64,000 bases of DNA from Pseudomonadota bacterium (GTDB taxonomy: Bacteria > Pseudomonadota > Gammaproteobacteria > Acidiferrobacterales > Acidiferrobacteraceae). Under the pieces are notes generated by a model. It did not search any database. It saw only the letters and a program-made list of their open reading frames with translations, and was not told where the DNA came from. Both the position numbers and the translations under genes were made by a program. Positions 1 through 8,092 of the stretch are shown here, piece by piece; position 1 is the stretch's first letter; each line of letters starts with the position of its first letter. The stretch covers positions 1 through 64,000 of the forward strand of contig JAJYQN010000102.1 in assembly GCA_021794595.1 (NCBI GenBank). Direction: 5' to 3'.

Positions 1-128
1 GCCTGCGGCCAAGACGGCCAGGTCCGGGCCAAGGCCCGTGTCGGTCGAAGGAGTCCGGCCCCGGCGGCCACCGCCAAGGCGGTCCCGGAGACGGCCTGCT
101 TTAAGAAGGTTCTGCGTGGAAGGTTCAT
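1..128 (-). CDS. soxY: SoxY, sulfur carrier subunit, 5' end only
   Basis: Only the first 42 codons are in the window; the gene runs off the left edge. The peptide begins MNLPRRTFLKQAVSG and continues with an Ala/Gly-rich hydrophobic stretch, a Tat signal of the type SoxY proteins carry (RRTFLK). An AGGA ribosome binding site precedes the ATG at 128. It follows soxX by 28 bases on the same strand, and soxX-soxY adjacency is common. SoxY with SoxZ carries thiosulfate-derived sulfur on a C-terminal cysteine in the periplasm; that cysteine is outside the window. The identification rests on the Tat signal plus context; another Tat substrate is possible. Confidence 0.65.
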   Translation of the reverse strand, partial: MNLPRRTFLKQAVSGTALAVAAGAGLLRPTRALARTWPSWPQ

Positions 129-156
129 GGTGTCATCCTGGTGATGAATATTTGTT

Positions 157-555
157 TTATAAGGTCCAAAGGAAGTCCACGACTTCGCGAATCTGAGCTT
201 TGGTCAGGATACGGTCTTTGCCGAAAGGTGGCATAGCCGTGTGCGGGTCGTTCATGGTCGGGTCGTAGACCTGCGCGAAGAGCGCAGCCTTGTTGGGGAA
301 GCGGGCGCGCAGGTCTTTCAGTTGCGGTCCGATGTTTCCGTCCATGGTCGTGCCCGCGATGACATGGCAGGCCATGCAATTGCCGAGCTTGCGGTCGATG
401 ACGATACAGCCGCCCCGGACGGCGGGGCTGGTCGGGTGAGCGGCACACTCTTGTGCCGTGGGCGCGCGGCCGGCCGCTATGGCAAGCGGGGCTAAGAGCA
501 CAGTGGCGCCGATGGTTATCCATCGTGCCGCGCGGGACGCGGTCCTTATACCCAT
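157..555 (-). CDS. soxX: SoxX, monohaem c-type cytochrome of the Sox thiosulfate-oxidising system
   Basis: A 132-residue protein with an N-terminal hydrophobic signal segment (about residues 11-28) and one haem c motif CMACH at 60-64. A GNIGPQL segment and TAMPPFG, a probable distal Met ligand, follow; these fit SoxX. Cys37 and Cys50 lie before the haem and could form a disulfide. SoxX pairs with SoxA in the periplasm to couple thiosulfate oxidatively to SoxYZ and pass electrons on. The gene starts behind an AGGAGGAAGC ribosome binding site and is followed by soxY, so it probably heads a sox operon leaving the window at the left. Confidence 0.85.
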   Translation of the reverse strand: MGIRTASRAARWITIGATVLLAPLAIAAGRAPTAQECAAHPTSPAVRGGCIVIDRKLGNCMACHVIAGTTMDGNIGPQLKDLRARFPNKAALFAQVYDPTMNDPHTAMPPFGKDRILTKAQIREVVDFLWTL

Positions 556-759
556 GCTTCCTCCTAGTTAGTATATAAGTGTTTGTTTATAACGTCAGCG
601 CACGCCAACGTGAGGTCGTAGCGGTAAACATAGCGATCGCCCTGGGCTTGCGTCAAGGGAATAATCCGAGCGCTGCGGCGTCAGAGTGTCTCTTGGCCGT
701 AAGGGTCGATGGTAAGCCCTTCGGGAGCAAGGCTTCGATGATCGTTTTTTAAGGGCAGG

Positions 760-2193
760 TTAGGGGAAGGCAGGGGGAACGGTCCAGTGTTCGCGCATCG
801 CGCTCGTGAGCGTGGCGAGCCGCCCCTTGGCGGACGCAGTCGTCGCAAAGGGTGTGGCGAGGCGCAGCTCTTGACGCGCCGCGCGGGCGCTACCGTCCAG
901 ATAATGGGACTCGGCGAGCGCTTCATGGGCATGGAGATAATCGTGGTTCAGGGCGAAGGCGTGGGCCAGAAGGCGGTAGAGCGAGGCACGGGAGGGGTGG
1001 CGAGCGACGAGGCGTTTGGCCTCCTTGAGCCCTTGGCTGTCTGCCCCCGACTGAAGTTGTGCGCGCACAGAGAGGATGCGCAGCCAGAGGCTATGGGGTT
1101 TGAGTCGGGCGGCCTGCGCGAAGTCGGCGGCGGCGCGGCGTATATGTCCGCGATCGAGCTCCCAGTCCGCGAGGCCGAGGCGATACGCGACGACGCGCGG
1201 ATGGCTCGCGCTGAGCGCGACAAGCCTAGAGCGCGCGGCGGCGAACTCTCCGAGCCGCAGGTCGACCAAGGCGAGGCCATAACGCCGCGCGCTCGGATCG
1301 CCGTTCCGCGGCTCGGCTTTCAGGCGCGCCAAGGCCTCATGAGGGCCGCCTTCTTCGGCGAGCAAACCCATGCGGACGCGATCGAAAGCGGGGTGGTCGC
1401 GAAACGGGGTGTAGGGATAGCGGGCGGCCAGGTTCTCGGCCTCGGCGATGCGGATGTCGGTCGGTGGGTGGGTGCGCCAGGAATCCGGCACGTTGACTGA
1501 CACGAACTGGTCATCGGTCTTCAGGCGGCTAAAAAAGGCCGCCATGGCGCGTGGGTTGAACCCGGCCCGCGCCATGGTGCGCAGACCGATGTGGTCGGCC
1601 TCGGATTCGTAGCCGCGGCGGTGCTTAAGGGTCTCGGCCGTGAGCCCTGCGGAACTGAGCGACAGGGCGGCGGCTCCGCCCTCGAACTGGGAGCTGCTCA
1701 TAAGGGCTACGCCGGCCAATACCCCGGCCAGGGCGGCCCACGACAGTCGTTTCGATAAGGCGATGAGCCGTGGGATGTGGCGCTGGGTGTCGTGGGAGAT
1801 TTCGTGCGCCATGACCGCCGCTAATTCATCTTCGTTGCGGGCCGCGAGGATCGCGCCGGAGTTGATGAAGACGTAGCCTCCGGGCACCGAGAAGGCGTTT
1901 ATGACTGGGTTGCGCAGGATATAGAAATGAAAGCGAATTTGCGGGGAGGGGCTCGCTAGGACCAGCCGACGGCCCAGTCGGCGCACGAAGGCCTGCGCCT
2001 CGGGGTCACGGACAAAGCGCAGACTGGCTTTGGCCTGACGGAGAAAGGCCTCTCCAAAACGCGTCTGCTGGGCCCGGGACATGACGACACCGGAGGCGTG
2101 GCCGAGATCGGGAAGACGACCGATCTCGGCGTAACTGGCGCGCGGCGCAAAGAGGGCCAGCGCGAGCAGTGTGCCCCGCCAGCCCTTCGGCAA
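760..2193 (-). CDS. exported M48-family zinc metalloprotease with TPR-like C-terminus (BepA-like)
   Basis: The 477-residue protein has a signal peptide (about 1-22). The M48 peptidase domain carries the zinc motif HEISH (130-134) in an MAHEISHD context, and a downstream YESEADHIG supplies the third ligand. The C-terminal half is Ala/Leu-rich helical repeat sequence consistent with TPRs. This architecture matches BepA/YfgC, a periplasmic protease and chaperone acting on outer-membrane protein assembly. It starts 9 bases after the small upstream gene, so the two are probably co-transcribed. The family assignment is firm; the exact BepA equivalence is inferred. Confidence 0.85.
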   Translation of the reverse strand: MPKGWRGTLLALALFAPRASYAEIGRLPDLGHASGVVMSRAQQTRFGEAFLRQAKASLRFVRDPEAQAFVRRLGRRLVLASPSPQIRFHFYILRNPVINAFSVPGGYVFINSGAILAARNEDELAAVMAHEISHDTQRHIPRLIALSKRLSWAALAGVLAGVALMSSSQFEGGAAALSLSSAGLTAETLKHRRGYESEADHIGLRTMARAGFNPRAMAAFFSRLKTDDQFVSVNVPDSWRTHPPTDIRIAEAENLAARYPYTPFRDHPAFDRVRMGLLAEEGGPHEALARLKAEPRNGDPSARRYGLALVDLRLGEFAAARSRLVALSASHPRVVAYRLGLADWELDRGHIRRAAADFAQAARLKPHSLWLRILSVRAQLQSGADSQGLKEAKRLVARHPSRASLYRLLAHAFALNHDYLHAHEALAESHYLDGSARAARQELRLATPFATTASAKGRLATLTSAMREHWTVPPAFP

Positions 2194-2202
2194 AGGCGCC
2201 TT

Positions 2203-2508
2203 CTATTTACCGAGGGCGGGCGATGTGGAGTAACGCTCCATGACCGTCCGGTCGGCCCACGAGCTCTCCTTTAAGACGGCATCGGGGATCCGGAAGCGCA
2301 TTTCTTCGCTTACCGGGATCTCCTTGACGATCTTGAGGACCTGGTCGTAGCCGATCTTGTACAGGAATCCACTATGGTCAGTCTTACGCGCCACCATGAA
2401 GGTGTCGTAGAGCCGATAGACATAAAGGTTCGCGGGACGGACCTTTCCGTCATGGTCGCGCCAGGCCACGGTGTAGCGCGTGTCCGGCTTGAAATCATCT
2501 TTTTTCAA
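2203..2508 (-). CDS. small conserved-looking protein of unknown function
   Basis: I do not recognise this family. I place the start at a TTG at 2508 because a GGAGG ribosome binding site sits 8 bases before it; the open frame continues upstream to an ATG at 2568 but that extension has no such site. The 101-residue product is soluble, begins MKKDDFKPDTRY, and is rich in charged residues with several Tyr and Val (LYVYRLYD, GFLYKIGYD). No signal peptide, membrane span or cysteine is present. It is divergent from the rhodanese gene and upstream of the M48 protease gene. Confidence 0.6.
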   Translation of the reverse strand: MKKDDFKPDTRYTVAWRDHDGKVRPANLYVYRLYDTFMVARKTDHSGFLYKIGYDQVLKIVKEIPVSEEMRFRIPDAVLKESSWADRTVMERYSTSPALGK

Positions 2509-2669
2509 GGCGTTAGCCTCCGGGATTAAGCGGAGCGCGACTCTAGCACGGACCATCCAGGCCCGCAATTGCCGGGGTCTCTCGCCCCTTGCGTAGGACG
2601 CTGAAAAAGCGCAAGCTCGCGCGCAAACATTAGTATTTAATAACCTTTTTATATAGAGGGTCTTTCCCT

Positions 2670-2999
2670 ATGGGAACTTTCCAAGACTTAGAGGCCGGCG
2701 ATCTTGATCGCCTCTTGAAGGACGAACCCGCTGCGGTCACGGTCGTCGATGTCCGCACTCCTGCTGAGGTGGCGCGGGGCGGCATTCCGGGCGCCCGGTC
2801 CATCCCCCTCCACTTGCTACCGCTCAGTGCGAGCGCGCTTGACAAAGGACGCCCCGTGGTTTTCTATTGCCAATCTGGGGGGCGTTCTTCGCAGGCCTGC
2901 GCTTACTTACAGCAACAGGGGTACGACAAGCTCTATAACCTGCGCGGCGGGATCATGGCGTGGGTGCGCAACGGCTTGCCGCTCGCACCGCTTTCGTAA
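2670..2999 (+). CDS. rhd: single-domain rhodanese, sulfurtransferase of the sHdr locus
   Basis: A 109-residue rhodanese with the family start VVDVRTPAEVARGGIPGA and the active-site loop CQSGGRS, whose Cys67 would carry the persulfide. Its neighbours are tusA and dsrE3, and the rhd-tusA-dsrE order is established next to sHdr genes in sulfur oxidisers. There the protein loads sulfane sulfur onto TusA for delivery to the Hdr-like complex in the cytoplasm. No signal peptide is seen. The separation from tusA (170 bases) suggests tusA may also have its own promoter. Confidence 0.9.
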   Translation: MGTFQDLEAGDLDRLLKDEPAAVTVVDVRTPAEVARGGIPGARSIPLHLLPLSASALDKGRPVVFYCQSGGRSSQACAYLQQQGYDKLYNLRGGIMAWVRNGLPLAPLS

Positions 3000-3117
3000 G
3001 ATCTCGAATGGTAATTCTGTTGCGGTCTTCGCGGGAAGCGTCCTTTTGGTCCTTGCATTTGTCCGCGTTTATGTGTACGCAGTCGGGGTAATGGGCGGGC
3101 TCTCGCGGTGATAGGGC

Positions 3118-3145
3118 TTGCAGAAATAGGCTTATGATCGATAAT
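3118..3145 (+). promoter_or_regulatory. possible promoter of tusA
   Basis: TTGCAG and GATAAT are spaced by 16 bases and lie about 25 bases before the tusA start. The -10 matches the sigma70 consensus at 5 of 6 positions, the -35 at only 3. Its position in the 170-base gap after rhd favours it, but the -35 is weak. Confidence 0.3.
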
Positions 3146-3169
3146 TCTCAATGGTAAACGGAGGAAGTT

Positions 3170-3403
3170 ATGGCGACTTGCGACAAAGAACTTGATGCCC
3201 GCGGCTTGAATTGTCCGCTCCCGATTCTGCGCACCAAGAAGGCGCTGAATGATCTGACCGGCGGGCAAACCCTGCGGGTCGTGGCAACCGATCCGGGCGC
3301 TATCAAAGATTTTCAGGCATTCGCCAAACAGACTGGCAATGAGTTGGTCGAATCGGGTGAGGCAAACGGCGAATTTACGTTTGTGCTCCGTAAAAAGGCA
3401 TAG
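3170..3403 (+). CDS. tusA: TusA sulfur-carrier protein
   Basis: A 77-residue TusA with the diagnostic motif LNCPLPIL: Cys15 in CPLP is the sulfur-binding residue. A GGAGG site precedes the ATG. TusA is a cytoplasmic persulfide carrier; beside rhd and dsrE3 it acts as the central relay from rhodanese and DsrE toward the sHdr complex in sulfur oxidisers rather than in tRNA thiolation. Length and motif fit the family exactly. Confidence 0.95.
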   Translation: MATCDKELDARGLNCPLPILRTKKALNDLTGGQTLRVVATDPGAIKDFQAFAKQTGNELVESGEANGEFTFVLRKKA

Positions 3404-3430
3404 TTGACTACGGTCAACAGGAGATAGTTT

Positions 3431-3901
3431 ATGGCTACCAAAAAGCTCGCCATTATTGCCACGAAAGGGACGTTGGATTGGGGCTACCCGCCCTTCATTC
3501 TGGCGTCCACCGCGGCCGCGCTCGGTTATGACGTCCAGATTTTCTTCACGTTCTATGGTCTGCAGCTTCTCCGTAAGAGTCTGAACCATTTGAAGGTCAC
3601 CTCGATTGGCAATCCCGGCATGCCGATGCCGATGCCGATGCCGGTGTTGTTGCAGGCCCTCCCCGGTATGCAAAGCTTCATGACCACCATGATGAAGAGC
3701 ACGATGAAGAAGAAGGGTGTGGCGAGTCTTGAGGATCTGCGCAGCCTGTGTGCCGAAGCCGATGTCAAGATGATCGGCTGCCAGATGACCGTCGATCTCT
3801 TCGGGTTCAGCCCGAGCGATTTCATCCCGGGTATCGAGATGGGCGGAGCCGCCACGTTCTTCGAATTCGCGGGCGAGTCGGATATCTGCTTATTTATGTA
3901 A
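3431..3901 (+). CDS. dsrE3A: DsrE3-type sulfurtransferase
   Basis: The 156-residue protein has the DsrE-like fold signature (KLAIIATKGTLDWGYPPF, DVQIFFTFYGLQLL). A conserved cysteine lies in MIGCQMTVDLFG (Cys117), with another at Cys107. DsrE3A proteins beside tusA accept or donate persulfide to TusA on the way to sHdr. A Met-Pro repeat at residues 64-71 is encoded by a DNA tandem repeat. The gene is 27 bases after tusA, with an inverted repeat and a promoter-like site following it before hdrC1. The A-type assignment comes from context and general resemblance. Confidence 0.88.
   Translation: MATKKLAIIATKGTLDWGYPPFILASTAAALGYDVQIFFTFYGLQLLRKSLNHLKVTSIGNPGMPMPMPMPVLLQALPGMQSFMTTMMKSTMKKKGVASLEDLRSLCAEADVKMIGCQMTVDLFGFSPSDFIPGIEMGGAATFFEFAGESDICLFM
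3620..3643 (+). repeat. four tandem ATGCCG hexamers inside dsrE3A
   Basis: The hexamer ATGCCG occurs four times without interruption and encodes Met-Pro four times. Copy-number change would keep the frame and lengthen or shorten a loop. Confidence 0.9.
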
Positions 3902-3912
3902 TGCTACCGGCG

Positions 3913-3945
3913 CACCGTCTTTCAGGGTAGACTTGAGAGACGGTG
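3913..3945 (+). repeat. inverted repeat between dsrE3A and hdrC1
   Basis: CACCGTCT and AGACGGTG form a perfect 8-bp stem with a 17-base loop, 11 bases after the dsrE3A stop. There is no T-tract, so it may be a processing or attenuation hairpin rather than a terminator. It overlaps the -35 of the promoter-like site. Confidence 0.6.
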
Positions 3946-3961
3946 TTGGGTATTATATAAG
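3933..3961 (+). promoter_or_regulatory. probable sigma70-type promoter of hdrC1
   Basis: TTGAGA and TATAAG are separated by exactly 17 bases; each hexamer matches consensus at 5 of 6 positions. The site ends about 36 bases before the hdrC1 start, which has its own AAGGAG ribosome binding site. Confidence 0.5.
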
Positions 3962-3997
3962 CAACCGCTAATATTCTGAAGTGTCGAAGGAGCTTTT

Positions 3998-4690
3998 ATG
4001 GCGACGTACGCCGAGATGCGCGAGATCTACGAGGACATCCGTAATGATTTTCGTTATGACCATGAACTGAATGGGTGTCTCAATTGCGGTATTTGTACCG
4101 CCACGTGCCCCGCCGCACACTTCTACGATTTTAGCCCCCGCGAAATAGTCCAGTTGCTCTGGACCGAGAACGTTGAACAGATCTACGATGCGATGCAGGA
4201 GAAGATCTGGGCCTGTGCTCAATGCATGACCTGCGCCGCGCGTTGCCCGTTCAAGAATTCGCCCGGTGGGCTTATCGCCATCATGCGCGAGGTCTCGATC
4301 AAGCACGGCATGCAGTCGGCGAAAGATGTGCTGAGGCCGTTTGGTCGTGTGATGCTGAAGCTGATTACCACCGGTAACCAGCTGTCGCCCGATATGATTC
4401 AGCCCGATCACTTCCCCGATTGGGGTCCGAACATCCAGAAGGTCGAAGGCGACCTCAAGATTTTGCGCAAAGCCATTCCGGTGCGCACTCTCCAGACGAC
4501 GGACACCGCGTGGGAGGTCTCTTTAAAGACCTCGGTCGAGATGTATACCATATGGGAAATGACCGGTGTAATGGATTCCTTGCAGATTGTCGATGAGAAC
4601 CTATTCGACGTGATCGAGGATTTTATCGATGAAAAGCGTGAAGACTATAACGATTGGCTAGAGGCTCAGGAGGACCAGAAGCAGGACTGA
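3998..4690 (+). CDS. hdrC1: sHdrC1, two-[4Fe-4S] ferredoxin-like subunit
   Basis: The 230-residue protein has two cysteine quartets of the HdrC type: CLNCGICTATCP (Cys27, 30, 33, 37) and CAQCMTCAARCP (Cys73, 76, 79, 83). Each should bind a [4Fe-4S] cluster. HdrC1 passes electrons between HdrA and HdrB1 in the cytoplasmic sHdr complex, which oxidises protein-bound sulfane sulfur toward sulfite. The C-terminal part (about 150-230) is helical and acidic, without further cysteines. It leads the hdrC1-B1-A group, with a promoter-like site in front. Confidence 0.93.
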   Translation: MATYAEMREIYEDIRNDFRYDHELNGCLNCGICTATCPAAHFYDFSPREIVQLLWTENVEQIYDAMQEKIWACAQCMTCAARCPFKNSPGGLIAIMREVSIKHGMQSAKDVLRPFGRVMLKLITTGNQLSPDMIQPDHFPDWGPNIQKVEGDLKILRKAIPVRTLQTTDTAWEVSLKTSVEMYTIWEMTGVMDSLQIVDENLFDVIEDFIDEKREDYNDWLEAQEDQKQD

Positions 4691-4761
4691 GCTCGTAGCT
4701 CAGCCCATGACTTCTGGTCTTAATGTCTTGAAAGACAATACCGCTGTAAAGGAGGTACCTT

Positions 4762-6174
4762 ATGAAACCGACCGAACAAAGCCCTGGTAACCATAACGCA
4801 TCGGCGCAGGGCGCAGGAGCGGGGACCATGAAGCCCGGATTCCACAATACGGACGGCCAGGGTATCGCCGGCCACGGCTCGTTTTTCCAGCAATCGAACC
4901 TATCGAATGCCGATGCCGCCAAGGCGACCGAGTGGGTGCGCAAACAGGTGGACAGACGCACCGTCGACCTGGGCGATCGCATGGACGATATCCGCGAGCA
5001 TATGTGGGAGCTGGAGAAGGACGGGCAGATCATCGTCCATCGCATCACCGACGATCACGAGCCGAAGCTCGTCAAGACCTTGTTTGGCTGGGACAAGAAG
5101 ATCCCGACTAAGCAGCTCTGGCATCACAAGTCTTGTGGTCAATGCGGCAACATCCCCGGCTATCCCACCTCGCTTCTGTGGTTCATGAACAAGTTCGGCT
5201 TTGTGCCTGGCAAGGACTATTTGGACGAAACCGACCAAACGTCCTGCACCGCGTGGAACTATCATGGTTCGGGGATCGGCAACGTCGAGTCGCTGGCCGC
5301 GGTGTTCCTGCGGAATTTTCACCAGTCTTATGTCTCGGGCAAGCAGCACGGATTTGAGCTCGGCCACTTCTTCCCTCTCGTCCACTGTGGCACCTCCTTT
5401 GGTAACTATAAGGAGATCCGCAAGTATCTGATCGAGTCCTCGGAATTACGCGAGAAGGTCACTAAGATCCTCGGCAAGCTTGGGCGCCTGGTTGATGGCA
5501 AGTTGGTCATCCCCGAAGAGATCGTGCATTACTCCGAATGGCTGCATGTGATGCGTAACCGTATCGCCTCCGAGCTGCAGACCATAGACATGTCGCATAT
5601 CCGTGCCACCATGCATGTCGCCTGCCATTACTACAAGATGGTCCATGAAGACGCCGTATATGACGTCGACACCATGAACGGCAATCGGACTGCGATCGGT
5701 ACGGCCGTGGCCCAGGCCCTCGGTGCGCAGGTCATCGACTACTCGACCTGGTACGACTGCTGCGGGTTCGGGTTCCGGCACATCATCTCGGAACGCGAAT
5801 TTACCCGCTCGTTCACCATGGATCGCAAGATCAAGGTGGCGCGTCAGGAGGCCAATGCCGACGTTATGATCGGTAACGACACGGGCTGCATCACGACCAT
5901 GGACAAGAACCAGTGGATCGGAAAGGCCCATGGGCAGAACTTCCAGATCCCGATCATGGCTGACGTGCAGTTGGCGGCCTTGGCATGCGGGGCAGATCCG
6001 TTCAAGATCGTTCAGCTGCAGTGGCACGCGAGCCCCTGCGAGGAACTGGTCGAGAAGATGGGGATCGACTGGAATAAGGCGAAGGGTGACTTTGAAAAGT
6101 ACCTGAAGCAAGTGGAGCAGGGCAATATCGAGTATCTTTACAATCCTGAGTTGGCTTTGGGGGGCAAGGCGTAA
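4762..6174 (+). CDS. hdrB1: sHdrB1, heterodisulfide reductase-like subunit B
   Basis: A 470-residue protein with two CCG-like halves. The second keeps CHYYKM (Cys288) and YDCCGFGF (Cys333-334) but ends in a single NDTGC (Cys376) instead of CxxC. The first has Cys125, Cys128, Cys162 and HCGTSFG (Cys209), again without a full CC or CxxC. Noncubane clusters at CCG motifs are the catalytic centres of HdrB, so this copy is altered compared with HdrB2 of the same locus. The first 45 residues are Gly/Asn-rich and probably disordered. An AAGGAGG site precedes the start; hdrA begins 3 bases after the stop. Confidence 0.92.
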   Translation: MKPTEQSPGNHNASAQGAGAGTMKPGFHNTDGQGIAGHGSFFQQSNLSNADAAKATEWVRKQVDRRTVDLGDRMDDIREHMWELEKDGQIIVHRITDDHEPKLVKTLFGWDKKIPTKQLWHHKSCGQCGNIPGYPTSLLWFMNKFGFVPGKDYLDETDQTSCTAWNYHGSGIGNVESLAAVFLRNFHQSYVSGKQHGFELGHFFPLVHCGTSFGNYKEIRKYLIESSELREKVTKILGKLGRLVDGKLVIPEEIVHYSEWLHVMRNRIASELQTIDMSHIRATMHVACHYYKMVHEDAVYDVDTMNGNRTAIGTAVAQALGAQVIDYSTWYDCCGFGFRHIISEREFTRSFTMDRKIKVARQEANADVMIGNDTGCITTMDKNQWIGKAHGQNFQIPIMADVQLAALACGADPFKIVQLQWHASPCEELVEKMGIDWNKAKGDFEKYLKQVEQGNIEYLYNPELALGGKA

Positions 6175-6177
6175 GCA

Positions 6178-7227
6178 ATGCAAAACACGGTACTAGTGGT
6201 AGGAGCCGGACCAGCCGGCTTAGCGGCGGCCGCCGGAGTGGCGGGGAGCGGAGCTAAGGTCGTAATGGTCGAGAAGGCGGCGCAGTTGGGCGGCACGCCC
6301 ATCTTGTCCGGATACGCGAAGCTTGTGCCGTCAGGCGAGTGGGCGCGGGATGCGATGGGTCGGATGATCAAGCGTGTCGAAGACGACAAGAACGTCACGA
6401 TCTATAAAGAGACGAAGGTGACCAAGTTCACGGGCGAGGCCGGTAAGTTCACGGCCACCCTGTCGAACGGCACCAGCGTCGATTGCGGATCGGCGGTGTT
6501 GGCGACCGGATTTACGCACTTCGATTCCATTAATAAGCCCGAATGGGGATTTGGAAGCTACGAAGACGTCGTGACCACGACTCAGGTCGAGCAGATGGTG
6601 GCGGCCGGAAAGATCGCCTGCCCATCGGATGGCCGCGTTCCCGAACGTGTCGCGATCCTGTTGTGCGTGGGGTCCCGTGACCGGCAGATTGGGCGCGAAT
6701 GGTGCTCCAAGATCTGTTGTACCGTGTCGACTAACCTCGCCATGGAGATCAAGGAGCTGTCGCCGACCACGGATGTGTTTATCTATTACATGGATATTCG
6801 CACCTTTGGTTTGTACGAAGACCGCTTCTACTGGAAGTCCCAGGAAGAGTTTAAGACCAAGTTCGTGAAGGCGCGTATCGCCGAAGTGACCCGCTCCCCG
6901 GATGGCCGGCTGTTGGTGAAGGGAGAGGATACTTTGGTCAAGCGTCCGATCGTGATCCCCATGGATCTCGTCGTGCACGCAATTGGTATGGACCCGAACG
7001 AGGACAATCCGGAGATCGCACGGGTATTCGGGATTGGGCTCGAGAAGCATGGTTTCATCGACCGTGCTGAGCACTATACGAACACCTGCGGGACGACGCG
7101 CCGGGGCATCTACGCGGTGGGCGCGGCCCTGGGGCCCGAGACGATCGATGATTCGATTTCGCAAGGAACGGCAGCAGCGATGCGCGCTGTGGCGGATATG
7201 AATGCTTTGGTTCAAAAGACCGCCTGA
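6178..7227 (+). CDS. hdrA: sHdrA, FAD- and Fe-S-containing core subunit
   Basis: The 349-residue flavoprotein starts with a Rossmann dinucleotide motif (VVGAGPAGLAAAAG) and a second FAD region near the C-terminus (GIYAVGAALGPETIDDS). Between them is LCVGSRD...REWCSKICC, with Cys163, 176, 180 and 181 as likely ligands of a [4Fe-4S] cluster. This short form lacks the ferredoxin inserts of methanogen HdrA and fits the sulfur-oxidiser type. It is the electron-transfer hub of the complex, probably reducing NAD+. It follows hdrB1 by 3 bases and overlaps the next gene by 26 bases. Confidence 0.93.
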   Translation: MQNTVLVVGAGPAGLAAAAGVAGSGAKVVMVEKAAQLGGTPILSGYAKLVPSGEWARDAMGRMIKRVEDDKNVTIYKETKVTKFTGEAGKFTATLSNGTSVDCGSAVLATGFTHFDSINKPEWGFGSYEDVVTTTQVEQMVAAGKIACPSDGRVPERVAILLCVGSRDRQIGREWCSKICCTVSTNLAMEIKELSPTTDVFIYYMDIRTFGLYEDRFYWKSQEEFKTKFVKARIAEVTRSPDGRLLVKGEDTLVKRPIVIPMDLVVHAIGMDPNEDNPEIARVFGIGLEKHGFIDRAEHYTNTCGTTRRGIYAVGAALGPETIDDSISQGTAAAMRAVADMNALVQKTA

Positions 7228-8068
7228 GGCGAACTCAGGAAACGACAAGGAGACGGAGGCGGTAGAGCCTGTCGTTCTGGCCGTGGAACTCGACGAGCGC
7301 GTGTTTACGCAGAAGTTTGCGCGCTTTTTAGAGATCCTGGGCGAGGCCGGCGGGATAGACCCCTTTATCGCTTCGCTGCAAACGAAGCATCAGTTGTTCA
7401 AGAACGCATTGGCGCGATCCGCGCTCGGCGACTTGGATTTCGGTCGCATGGAGGTCCTCGTCGAGACGGTGATGCCCGCGCGCAAGCGGGTGTGGCCGTC
7501 GCTTGAGGCCTTTGGGCTGTCCGCTGTGAGAACGGCGGTGGAAGAGCTGCTCTACGGTGCGAGACCTCTGGCTGATCGGATGGCGACTTTCGTGGACGCG
7601 ATCCCAGTCGAAGGCGGGCTCGACCCTAAGGCCGAAAAAAAGGTGAGGCGGGCATTGAGCGATCTAGGCGCCGAGATGTTGCATTTTCGGGCGCCTACTC
7701 AATATCCCCTTATGACTCGCTGGGTGTGGGACCAAGGGACCCATTCGGGGGCCGTGCGGGAGTTTGTTAAGGGTGGCGACACGCTCGACAAGGTCCCGTT
7801 AGGCACTGACCCCGGGGTCTACGAGGCCGCTCGAAGCTGGATCGCTGCACGCATGGCGGAGAACGGGATGTACCGGGATCCCGAGTTTGTGGTGGATCTC
7901 TTTTTTGCGCATGCGTACGCGGATTATATGCGTGCGCTATCAAGCGGGATGGGGCTTTTGAATGCCGATTTCGGCGGCAAGGAAGATCCTCTCGAAGTGG
8001 TCAGGAAGCTTTTGGGGATAGACGCCGCTCGGCGTTCGGAATCGCGAGTGAAGAAGGTGCTGCATTAG
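7202..8068 (+). CDS. unknown protein encoded between hdrA and hdrC2 in sHdr loci
   Basis: A 288-residue cytoplasmic protein without signal peptide, membrane span or cysteines. It is mostly helical, with a VVLAVELDERVFTQKF start and a conserved-looking middle (MLHFRAPTQYPLMTRW). The ATG used lies inside hdrA; an AAGGAG follows 40 bases later but no in-frame start is well spaced from it. Proteins of unknown function at this position accompany many sHdr clusters, which points to a role with the complex, such as assembly or regulation. I cannot assign a domain. Confidence 0.8.
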   Translation: MLWFKRPPEANSGNDKETEAVEPVVLAVELDERVFTQKFARFLEILGEAGGIDPFIASLQTKHQLFKNALARSALGDLDFGRMEVLVETVMPARKRVWPSLEAFGLSAVRTAVEELLYGARPLADRMATFVDAIPVEGGLDPKAEKKVRRALSDLGAEMLHFRAPTQYPLMTRWVWDQGTHSGAVREFVKGGDTLDKVPLGTDPGVYEAARSWIAARMAENGMYRDPEFVVDLFFAHAYADYMRALSSGMGLLNADFGGKEDPLEVVRKLLGIDAARRSESRVKKVLH

Positions 8069-8092
8069 GCGCAATCTGGAGAGACGGTTGAC

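Noticed and set aside
710..750. Hairpin and T-run on the plus strand downstream of the M48 gene
   Set aside because: No plus-strand gene ends there; for the minus-strand genes the tract would be on the wrong side.
2933..3673. 246-codon open frame opposite tusA and dsrE3A
   Set aside because: It is antisense to two certain genes, has low-complexity His/Arg runs and no recognisable domain.
6331..7248. Long minus-strand frame across hdrA
   Set aside because: It mirrors the GC-rich codon positions of hdrA and shows no protein-like motifs.
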